From Tubulanus polymorphus (Eukaryota > Nemertea > Palaeonemertea > Tubulaniformes > Tubulanidae): DNA of 64,000 bases. The number at the start of each line of letters is the position of its first letter. The first letter of the stretch is position 1. The stretch spans positions 17,233,307 to 17,297,306 of the forward strand of contig NC_134031.1 of NCBI RefSeq assembly GCF_964204645.1, read 5' to 3'. Positions 39,585 to 49,232 of the stretch are shown piece after piece. Position numbers and translations under genes: made by a program. The notes under the pieces were generated by a model. The model worked only from the letters and a program-made list of their open reading frames with translations, made no database searches and was not told the origin of the DNA.

Positions 39585-39672
39585 AACGATGATCTCTAGT
39601 GAGAGTTCGAAACGTCGTGTTTTGATTTTGATTTTTGATGGATAAAATTCGCTTTTAGTCTTTAACACTGTA
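39585..39672 (+). repeat. Solo copy of the GAAACGTCG repeat
   Basis: Begins GATGATCTCTAGTGAGAG, then TTCGAAACGTCGTG, TTTTGATTTTGATTTTTGAT, a GGATAAAAT segment, GCTTTTAGTCTTT and AACACTGTATG. It matches both halves of the head-to-head pair at 24.1 kb. CTCT..AGAG directly before TTCGAAACGTC gives a short stem. It directly follows the 39461-39580 MITE. Confidence 0.65.
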
Positions 39673-42123
39673 TGTAGTGGAGTGGGTTTTTAAACTTATC
39701 CCCAATGATAATATACCATCATCAGGGCGCCCAAGTTATGGCACCCAATTTCTATTCAAACACGTTGAAATAGACATTACTCCAAATGTAGATTGTAAAA
39801 ATCACCTTCTGTTTGTCCGGTCTCTTTACTAAAACAATATATCAAATCTATCAGCATTTTCTCAACAGATTCAATACGGTTTACTGAGGTTATGACCCGA
39901 AAAAGCTGATGAAGAAAAATCGACGGAAATTTAGAGCAAACTAGTAATTTGATATATCCATGACCACACATTCGTGATTAATCGTATTTGAACTAAATAA
40001 AAAAAAAACGTGAGCGGGCAACGAAGCTGCGTGTTTCCCCCAAAACTAACCCTACCAAAACCCGATGCGATAAACCCATTTGCCAAGAAGCCTTAGGAAG
40101 ACAGATAAATGCTTGGCACTAGTTTCCTTCCGAGAAAGCGTTCGCTGCAAAATTCAGCCGCAAAGAACGTTGTGACCACGCGCAAGCAAACGTTCATTAG
40201 AAAATTCAGTGAGTTTGATTGATAGACTAATAAACTGCATTAACGTGCGCAAACACCGTTACCACAAGAAATAAGTTATATTCGTGCCGCACGTCACTAT
40301 TGTCTTCCGCAATGATTTAAACACTGGAAATTATGATATCTCACACGTTGAACTAGCGAAATTATTTATGATCGCCGAGCTTTTTATACGGCGATCAAAT
40401 TCTTCCGGATTTTCTGCTTTGCAAAATCTTAATCAATCATCGCACAGTTGGATTGGCCTCGGTCTTAACACGTAATAGAAGTTAGGAAGTTGTCGGCTCG
40501 AAGTCATCACGAAAATCCCGCTAAAACGATTTAATTTCTCGGATAATGGGTCTATTCGATTGTGGTCGGTCTTTATAGAATTACTCCTGAAATTAAGACT
40601 TTTTGTGCGTGTTTGTTTCGTAGAGCAAATAAGTAGAATTCAAAAAATTCGTTCCTATGAAATCCCACGATTATTCAAGCAAAAGATGGAACGTTCTTGA
40701 GTGAATGAGCATACAATACGAGTATATAATTTAGTCAAGAACCAAGAAAAAAATTATCTTGGTATTTCGTACCTAAGTATGGAGCCCCGGAGGTGGCATG
40801 GTGATGAAATGATATTTTGCCCCACGCAAAAAATATATATCTACTTCTCACCATGTCAATTCCGGGGCTCTGTGCGTACGTATTCATCTAACATGCGTAT
40901 CGCGTATCTTTGTATCTTCTCGATCTACTGAACAATTCAGTTTTTGATTTTTCCATGAACCGACCTCAACATGAACGCGTCGTAATGTAAAACTGATTCC
41001 GTTCACGAGATGGAATTCGTAGAGACAAAAGTTTTGGCCAATTTGTTGTTTTTTGTTCTTGTCGATGACGTCGAATTAACGCCGGGCGAAATCTTGTTAG
41101 CGAAATCTCCAAGGCGAACAACGCACGCAAGCATTGGTTTATTGCAATTCCGACTTATCGCTCTTCCCGGTGGCCGGGTGAAGAATGCACTTATTAAAAT
41201 GACATTACAAGCAGTAATAGGAAATTGTTCGTAACGTCAGTCGTCGAAATAAATATCAGAAATAATAATTAGCCGGTGGATATTTCACTTTTATTGAATT
41301 ACCAGCCGCGCCGAGTAAATCTACTTTTATCTTCATGCTGATTTAGACGGGTTTTATATCAGTGAAATGTGAATGTAATGTTAATCATTTAACATTACCA
41401 GATGATAAACACAGAGTTTGTGGTGCGTTTATCGGTTTACACTGTTTCTGGTCTGAGTGTAATTCCTGCACAATTGGCTTGTTGATTTTCGGGCACGGGT
41501 GGATGGGAACAAAATGGGATAAGAACGGCCATAAGCCGTCATCAAAGTCCCCTGGGATCTCTCTCATGCTATTGCAAAAGTAAAATGCGCAAAAAAAGTC
41601 CCGGTCATTTTGGTTGTGTCATGTTATTGAATGGATTGGGATTAATCTAAGGATTAATTCTATTGAACGCAAAAGAGCAGGGCTATTTCTGGTGGCAATC
41701 TTATTATATATTGTCCAAGGTGATTTTTAGAGTCGACGAATTTTGATAAGCAGCAATCAGAAGTGAACACACCTACGTATTTTGCTTGAACTCGAACATG
41801 ATGGCTTGAGTATCTCATGTGAAATACGTCATAACGTTGTCACAAAGAGATACCAACTGTTAATGAGGTGATACTGTGATCCTGTTAATTGCCTATGAAT
41901 ATACGCAATCAATGTAATTTCGATGTGCTAAACGACTTGAAAATACTCTGGTAATGAGATATGCTATTAGTGATCATGATCTATTCGTATATCAAGGTGT
42001 ACTTTTCACTATGTTCACGTTTCCTGAGATATTCAGAGAATTCGTGACTTTGACGAACCTAAGTGGAGGCTTCTAAACATGCTTTCTCAACAGCCCTTTT
42101 AAGTCACGATCGTGAATGATGCC

Positions 42124-42136
42124 CAGCGAGCCAGCG

Positions 42137-42170
<34 letters not shown>

Positions 42171-42176
42171 CCAGCG

Positions 42177-42239
<63 letters not shown>

Positions 42240-42263
42240 CAGCCAGCCAGTCAGCCAGCCAGC
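42124..42263. repeat. (CCAG)n tetranucleotide array
   Basis: About 140 bases of CCAG repeats with CGAG and TCAG interruptions. It yields spurious Ala-Ser-Gln-Pro and Trp-Leu-Ala-Gly open frames on the two strands; no surrounding gene structure supports translation. Confidence 0.95.
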
Positions 42264-43014
42264 TGTTGTCCCTCCTAACTGTTCAAAAAGGTGCCATGGC
42301 ACACCTTCATCGCTGACCACTTCACGACTTATCTATCGAGAATGCGGGAGTGGACAACTGTTTAATGTCCAAGTTTATAAGTTGCATTTATAACGTATCG
42401 TTTGAAATCTACAATGAGCAATCCGCCGGAGGAATTATCGAATTTTTGATTTGATGAATCGACGGCGGAAATCCGAAACCGTCGCACTATGTGTTCATAG
42501 GGGGGAAATTGAGAAGAACAGTAAAGTTTGAACAGTCCTGAAAATTGATTGTTACTTTGAATTTGATAGTACGTCTCAAACAGCTGCACACCTGTTACTG
42601 GACAACTAATACTTGAAAATCAGTTTATCAAAATCTGCCATTTTGTAACGTTGTGAGCTAGTAACTGGTCGTTGGGTAAGTGTAACGGAGGTTTATAAAT
42701 TCGAATCAATCATTTTCTGACAATTTCTATGCCAGATATAAGTTTTGGACTCAGTTATACTGCAGTTTTGGGTAAAAAATTTTGAATTGTTTTAATAATT
42801 TCGAAACGGTTTGGATCAACACATTTGATATCATTCCGCCTGTTATGAAACGGATGAACGACAGTTGAAACGATAGGAACCATGATTAAAAACCCATACA
42901 AAAAGTGTGCATCATTTTTTCTGTTGTTACTGACGACAGTGCGTTCTTTCTCATCACGTTACAACATTAACATGGAATTCTTATTTTTTCAGTCTTGTTG
43001 CTTTAAGTTACAAG

Positions 43015-44740
43015 ATGATGTTCTTTTCTTGTTTGTTGTTATTGATTGCGAATCAAGCTTTTGCCGACGAAGGTAACATTTGAAATATAGAACTTGAAGG
43101 TGATGATAGTCAGTATAACTAAGAATCATGCTAGGGAATGAATATCGGCAATGCTACATTTCAGGATGTCACAAGCAATACGATCTGGTCAAGTCACTTC
43201 CCTTGTCGCAAATAAAAGTCAGCAAGCACGCGAAAGACGAAGAATTTGACAAGACCGACCCCTATCAAGAAGAACACCTGAATAATACGGCTCAACGTCT
43301 ATACATCGACGATCTGTACGGTTGGCACACGTACTCGGTTGATGTCTTCGTGGAATTAGATTTCGGTTCGTTTTTTTTTCTCATGTCCATTTCTCAGAAA
43401 TATCGCTGAAACGCTGAAGGCGAACAAGGCTGCGAAACCTACGCGCTATCCGTTGAACATGACACAAATACATGTTCCCCGAGACCGAAAAACTAACCGA
43501 CCGAAACAAGATGTTTCTAAGCTTTTGTCGAGTCTAAAATTGAAGAGTATACATCTTCTCGATAGAATTCATTGAAAATACCTCTAAGCTGAGAGCCGTC
43601 TGCAAATAGCTAAACATGTACGATACATATATATCTATATCTTACGTATTTTTCGTTTCGTAATTTTATGCATAGACAAAATGGCAAGAATTATAGAAAT
43701 CGGAACTCGTGGACTGAATCACCACCTCGGTAAGATATGGGTGAAGTCCTATGTTCTGAAGTTCAAAAGTGCGGAATCGGACCCTTGGACGGTTATCAAG
43801 GATGAATCAAATAACCCCAAAGTACGTACTGATAAAAGTCCCTTAAAATCACACAATCATGATTGTATTGTGGATTTTAAGCTGAAATTTCGAAATAATA
43901 TTAATTTGATCTTCTTTGCAATTCAGATATTTCAAGGAAACTACGACACCGACAGTTTAGTTACCCACGAACTGAATATAACAGCCACAAGAATCCGTCT
44001 GGAAGCAGTATCTACCGCACGCTGTTGTTTCGTCGATTTTACGTATCCGCCCCATGTGACCGGTATGAAAATGGAATTGCAAGGTTGTTTCATTCAGGAC
44101 GAAAACAACGGTAAATCATAAACGATTGACTCTCGGTTTTAGAGTCCATGATAATACCGATCATTCTAAACATGGGCGGACGTAACAAGGTTTTTCATTT
44201 CAATTATATGAATTCAATTGCAGACAACGAAAAAACTGGCGATTATATCATCTTGTTAGACACATCAAACAGCATCTCGTCGCATCTATTTGATCACATG
44301 CGACAACGCGTTATCGAATACGTGTCCAAACTGAAAGACGAGGATCGGATCGCTTTACTGACGTTCGCGGACGAACCGCGTTTGCAATTCGGACTCGACT
44401 CGCATCTGTCGATTATCAAAATGATTAGCAGGATCCAGGAAATACTACCCACAGGGATTGACATTGACACACAGGGATTGACATTGACAGGTTATAAATA
44501 CAATGATCATTTTGAATTCCAGGTTTAAAGTCATTTCTGATATTTCCTGTATTCTTTTTTGTAGGCAAGGCTTTGAAGTACGTCAGGAAGCACGTGCTAG
44601 ATGCATCTGGCAATGCTGGTGCAACAACAATCGTCATTGTGTCTGACGGTTCCGAGTCTGATGACATTGAAGCTGCTAGGGAAAAAGCAACACTGGAAGC
44701 TGAGGGCTACATCGTCAAAACAATGTCATATGAACTCTAA
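43015..44740 (+). CDS. Secreted discoidin (F5/8 type C) + von Willebrand A protein (6 exons, 343 aa)
   Basis: Exons 43015-43072, 43165-43365, 43676-43821, 43927-44110, 44224-44490 and 44565-44740; introns phase 1, 1, 0, 1, 1, all GT..AG. Residues 1-17 (MMFFSCLLLLIANQAFA) are a signal peptide. Residues 21-189 form one F5/8C (discoidin) domain, opening at Cys21 and closing with ELQGC (Cys189); typical strands are VFVELDFD, IIEIGTRG, KSYVLKFKS, IFQGNYDTDS and TRIRLEA. Residues ~203-343 are a vWA domain: the MIDAS motif DTSNS (209-213), RIALLTFAD, LTLTGKAL supplying the MIDAS Thr, and IVIVSDG (Asp313). The vWA ends early (SYEL, stop), lacking the usual last strand and helix. Expected to be extracellular, binding carbohydrate, lipid or protein ligands with divalent metal. 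An acceptor-like pyrimidine tract and CAG ending at 42992 suggests an upstream 5'UTR intron. It is tail-to-tail with the GPCR, 203 bases away. Confidence 0.85.
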
Positions 44741-44943
44741 ATACAAAATCATAAAAAAACATTCCTATTCCAATAAGTGTTCATTTGTTGGATAATTCAT
44801 AATTAGCTTCATATATGACTATACGTGATGATTATAGATTATGGATTTTTTTTAAAAAGAAAACAGACTATTCTTCTATCACCAAGGAGGCATTCTCTTT
44901 AGCTCTATCAATATATGTGCAAGAAACAACTTTAGACGCGGTC

Positions 44944-45969
44944 TTACAGTCGTTTTCCTGCTCTTCCACACGTCAAACACCAGATTAGCGTCTTGGCGAA
45001 TCCTCGCCGGATTCCTAGATATACGAACATGTTAATCATCGCGTTTATCGCGTGTATAAGCTGACCAGAATGGAACGGGCGTATTTTTACGTTAGGAATC
45101 GCCGGGATTATTGTATTTATCAATCCCAACACGTATTCCATGAAATAAACGCAATTCAATACTAAAATCGTAATAGTTATTTGTAGACCTTGGCTGCTGT
45201 TCGTGTTTTTAGGATCTTTATCTTGGGTTAGTTTTTGCCTGTCTTTAAAAGATCTGCGTAACAGAAATAACATGTGAATGTTACATATGATAACAACTGT
45301 ACCGGGTATAACGCTTATGACCACTTTCCCGAAAAAGAAATCGTACCACAGGCTGTAATCCTTATTTTTCAAAAGTAACAATCTTTGACGCACGAATGAA
45401 CATTTTTCTCCGGGTTTCTCGCGAAACATTTCCACGTCCCAGTAGGTCGGTATATCGAATAGAATGGTCAAGATGAAGACCATGGCCGAAACGCCGCGTG
45501 CACTTTTTAGCGTGCACAGCTTTTTCGCCGACAACGGGTTTCTGATCGCGATATAGCGATCCAGCGACATTGCAAATAACAACCACGCGCTGGTGTTCGT
45601 TGTCAGTTGAAAAATCGTGTCCACCACCGAATAATAGTGCAGATAATAATTCTGATACGAAGGGCTGTATTTGACTTTTCCAAATGGAAATCCGCGACTC
45701 AGAAGCATCAACTCCCGTCCAAATATTCCCGACAAACAGTTCACAGTATCGGCAATCGCAAGCGATTTGAGGTAGAATACACTGCTTCCTTGCAAAGACA
45801 TAACGTTGAGCACAATGAAAGAGAGGGAGTTAGAAAAGCTACCCACCAGATAGAGCAAGGCTCGAGACATTGTCATGATTACGCCATATTTGTAAGTCCC
45901 AGTTTCGCTGTAGCATAACGCATCAGGACTCGGGATAGGACTGGTTGCGTTTACCAACGCTGTCGTCAT
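44944..45969 (-). CDS. Rhodopsin-family GPCR, FMRFamide-receptor-like (341 aa, single exon)
   Basis: Seven hydrophobic segments with class A landmarks: N-glycosylation site N7 (NAT), TM1 GSFSN (Asn47), TM2 LAIAD (Asp74), TM3 end DRYIAI (137-142), TM7 NMFVY (313-317) in place of NPxxY, and a short C-terminal tail with CLTC (331-334) that could be palmitoylated. The layout and the LAIAD/DRYIAI wording suit the peptide GPCRs of the FMRFamide-receptor-like group that is expanded in lophotrochozoans; the ligand cannot be inferred. Oddities: no Cys at the usual start of TM3, although ECL2 has Cys190 and the N-terminus has Cys19; no CWxP in TM6 (it reads NCVYFMEY); the NPxxY proline is Met. Length is normal and the frame is intact. 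ATG at 45969, stop at 44944-44946. Confidence 0.85.
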   Translation of the reverse strand: MTTALVNATSPIPSPDALCYSETGTYKYGVIMTMSRALLYLVGSFSNSLSFIVLNVMSLQGSSVFYLKSLAIADTVNCLSGIFGRELMLLSRGFPFGKVKYSPSYQNYYLHYYSVVDTIFQLTTNTSAWLLFAMSLDRYIAIRNPLSAKKLCTLKSARGVSAMVFILTILFDIPTYWDVEMFREKPGEKCSFVRQRLLLLKNKDYSLWYDFFFGKVVISVIPGTVVIICNIHMLFLLRRSFKDRQKLTQDKDPKNTNSSQGLQITITILVLNCVYFMEYVLGLINTIIPAIPNVKIRPFHSGQLIHAINAMINMFVYLGIRRGFAKTLIWCLTCGRAGKRL

Positions 45970-46870
45970 CCTCGAGCAATATGAAACGACCGAAGACCTA
46001 TTGCGCTATCAGTTACGGGCAGACGAGACCCTGCTAACCTGCCTCCTTTTTGAACACAACTATCACACCGTTCAACTTACTGTGAAATTGTATTTTTTCT
46101 AGATATCGATTGAATCTGTGTCTACATGCTCGACACCAAATAGATTATCAGCGTTTAGGTTTGGAAATCACCGCAATTTCCAAATCGATGACGCTATGAA
46201 ATCGACCAGGGGTATTTTCAGGTGCTCCGAGTAGTAATTTATGGAGAGAATTGCGGAAAATCATATGAAAAATAGTCCTTTTAATGAGTGGTAATTTCTT
46301 CATCAATGACGACCCGTTGATTTGTTACCATATGATGTGAGATAGTTCATAAAAATGAGTGCTATTTCCCTCATTTTCCTATCTCCATTACAGACAAAAA
46401 ATACGTTCAACGAGTATATTAGATACCTCCTTAGGAGAGTGACAACTATCTCAGAAATTATGCATCTTTAGTACTAATACCCCGCTGACAAGAATATAGA
46501 TTCGGTAAACTTTCACGAATGGATAACCCCAATCTGTAGTTTATTATGGAGGGTTTAGTTCATCATATAAACATGAATATTTTCATACGATGCTGAGAAA
46601 ATCCGTGAAAGGAATTGTCAATCTGATAACCTAATCTACACAGCCGGTGATAAATTCGTGAACAGAATTGTTGTTCTTGTATTCAGTAGAAATTATCATC
46701 GAGTTCCTTCCATACGACCAAAAATAGTCAAAAAAGAAAGACAAGGTAAAGCTGAGATTGTTGAATAAAAAAGATGATATATTAATTACAAAATATAGTG
46801 TTTTTTCATGTTGATTAACAAGAAAAATGTACTATTTACAGTTATATTATATAGAATTATGTACAATGAT
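45970..46870. other. GPCR upstream region, no gene seen
   Basis: This contains the presumed GPCR promoter and 5'UTR. No TATA box or upstream exon is clear. The DNA becomes increasingly AT-rich toward the first tandem array. Confidence 0.4.
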
Positions 46871-46879
46871 TTTTTTTCG

Positions 46880-47860
46880 CTTTATACAATGATTTTGATA
46901 TTCTTAAAGCAATGGTTGGCACGATTAACATACGAGTTGTTAAGTTTCCTTGAAAAATAGCACACTTCAAAAAAAACCAAGAAAATAGCACACTTCGAAT
47001 TTTATCATCGCATACAAAAATCTTTTACAATGATTTTCGATATTTTACATGCAATGGCTAGCATGATTATTTTGCAAGTTGTAAAATTCCTTGCTTGAAT
47101 AAGTTAGAAAATAGCACACTTCGAAATAGATTCGATTATCATCAAATTAAATACACAAAATCTTTTTACAAGGATTTCGATATTTGTCATGCAATGGCTA
47201 GCATGATTATTTTGCAAGCTGTAAAGTTCCCTTGCATGAACAAGTTAAAAAAGCACACTTCGAAATAGATTTGATTATCATCAAATACACAAAATCTTTT
47301 ACACGGATTTCGATATTTTACATGCAATGGCTAGCATGATTATTTTGCAAGCTGTAAAGTTCCCTTGCACGAACAAGTAAGGAAATAGCACACTTCGAAA
47401 TAGATTTGATTATCATCAAATACAAAAAATCTTTTTGCAAGGATTTCGATATTTGTAATGCAATTGCTAGCTTGCAAGATAGGATCATTTTGCAAATTAT
47501 AAACTGTCCTTGCTCGGACAAGTCATAAAACATCACGCTTCGAAATAGATTTGATCACGTATATAATATCTTTTACAATGATTCTCGATATTTCAATGCA
47601 ATGGCTAGCACAATCGATTAGCAAGTTGTAGAATTTCCTCGCTTGCACGAGAAAGAAAATAGCGCACTCCGAAATAGATTTGATTATCATCACATAGAAA
47701 AAACCTTTAAAAATGATTTTCGATATTCTTAATGCAATGGCTTGCACAATCGGTTTGCGAGCGATAAAGTTGTGTTCCTCGTTTGGACAAGAAAGAAAAC
47801 AGCACACTTCGAAAGAGTTTGAATCATTTCTACGAATACAAAATCTTTTCATTAGAAAAA
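46880..47860. repeat. ~135-bp tandem array (about 7 degenerate units)
   Basis: Successive units share the ordered words CAATGATTTTCGATATT, TGCAATGGCTAGCATGATTA, TTTGCAAGTTGTAAA, an AGAAAATAGCACACTTCGAA box and a GATTATCATCAAA segment. The GCACACTTCGAA box recurs at about 46988, 47114, 47253, 47388, 47533, 47662 and 47802, i.e. spacings of 126-145 bases. The minus-strand open frames of 72 and 138 codons here are by-products of the period. Confidence 0.85.
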
Positions 47861-47869
47861 TTGAAATCA

Positions 47870-48900
47870 TCAATAACTCATTATCGAAATGATTCATCGA
47901 CAATACACAAATATAACATGAACATGCATCGTCGCTCAAATCTAGGACTGATGACGTTATTTCACCAGAAAAGATAAAATTATCGGTAAAGCATCTATCT
48001 AAAACGATATATCGATATTAAATCTTAAAAAAATACTTTTAAAATGACAAAATATCGCTCTGAGTACCTGCAAAATGTAGAAAGTAACTAATCTAAGTAT
48101 TAAAACTAAAGAATTAAGTAGTGAGAGGTCGTTCGTAAACACACCTGACAGTTAACAAATCAGCTTTAACGTAATTGCAATGAAACCATGGTAAAATATC
48201 TAAACCCGGATAACAAAGTTCACTCCTGATCATACGAGAAAATCCAGATCATTGGCTTATCGTTAGATCGATCAACGGAACTCATTAAAAACCGTTTGGT
48301 TCGGGGAACATCTGCCCGGCTCCAAGCAGCTCAACAGCGATTGAAAAATTGGAAATTACACCTTTTGGAAAAATTATTGGAAAAAAATGTGGACTCGTTA
48401 GGAAATATTCAATAAAATGGCAGTGACTACGAGTCCGTGAGGGTGACGTTCTGTCCCGATGAGAAAGAACTCATCGGCGACGACCTATGCGTATTACAAA
48501 AGAGAAGAAGAAATTCTATCCTTCTCAATTATAAGTAGTTGACGCATTGATAGTCATTAGTATGGAAACCCCGAATAAAAAAAACAAACATTATAAGCCG
48601 AAAATTATTGAAAAAAAATCAATCGCTATGATACTGCTTGAAGCAAAACAGAGAAAGCCGAAACCTAGCAGTCCTAATGGTTGAATTTTACAAAAATCTA
48701 AGTTACGCCGATGATCTGGATTTGGTTACGTGATTACTACGTATGTCGTATATAAGTTCTTGGTACATACAGTTCGGGAAACACTGTTACCGAGAAATTG
48801 TTCGTTAGATATTTCTTTCGGTTCATAGAAAGTGGACATCAAAACTGATTATCTAGCTGTGCTGATAAATTCACGAAATCGCGTAGTTACCATGAAATAG
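47870..48900. other. Spacer between two tandem arrays, no gene seen
   Basis: About 1 kb of non-repetitive AT-rich DNA; no coding exon or RNA gene recognised. Confidence 0.4.
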
Positions 48901-49232
48901 TTGCTGTTGTGCCGCATCATGGTGACTTCAAATTACAAAACATACATATAACAGAGCAATGGCTTGGTGACAACAACGATAGTAATAAATAGTTACGATA
49001 AGATGCCGTTTTGCCTTATGTAAATTACGTGACCATTACAATATCATAATAACAATCTAGACATGATATACATATATACGTCACGTATAAAGTAGTTGCC
49101 GTTGTGCCGTTGCAAAAAATGACTCAGTAATCCCAGTACTACATTATCTTACGGCATGTACATGTTTTCAAATTTGGCTCAAATATGAACAAATTTCATT
49201 GAAATACGAAATTAACATAATTCGAACTAAAA
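48900..49232. repeat. Left decayed edge of the main satellite
   Basis: Isolated, diverged copies of the satellite box (TGCTGTTGTGCCGCATC near 48902 and GTTGCCGTTGTGCCGTTGC near 49096), separated by unrelated-looking sequence, precede the regular array. Confidence 0.65.

Larger units (their letters stand above)
37990..42100. other. Gene-free stretch
   Basis: Apart from the adjacent repeats at 39461-39672, I see no gene. Short open frames (for example 40701-40931 and 41010-41234) have no domain, signal peptide or flanking splice signals that hold together. Confidence 0.4.

Noticed and set aside
42099-42393. Ser-Gln-Pro-Ala and Trp-Leu-Ala-Gly open frames
   Set aside because: They arise from the (CCAG)n tetranucleotide array; open in several frames on both strands, as expected for a period not divisible by three without stops.
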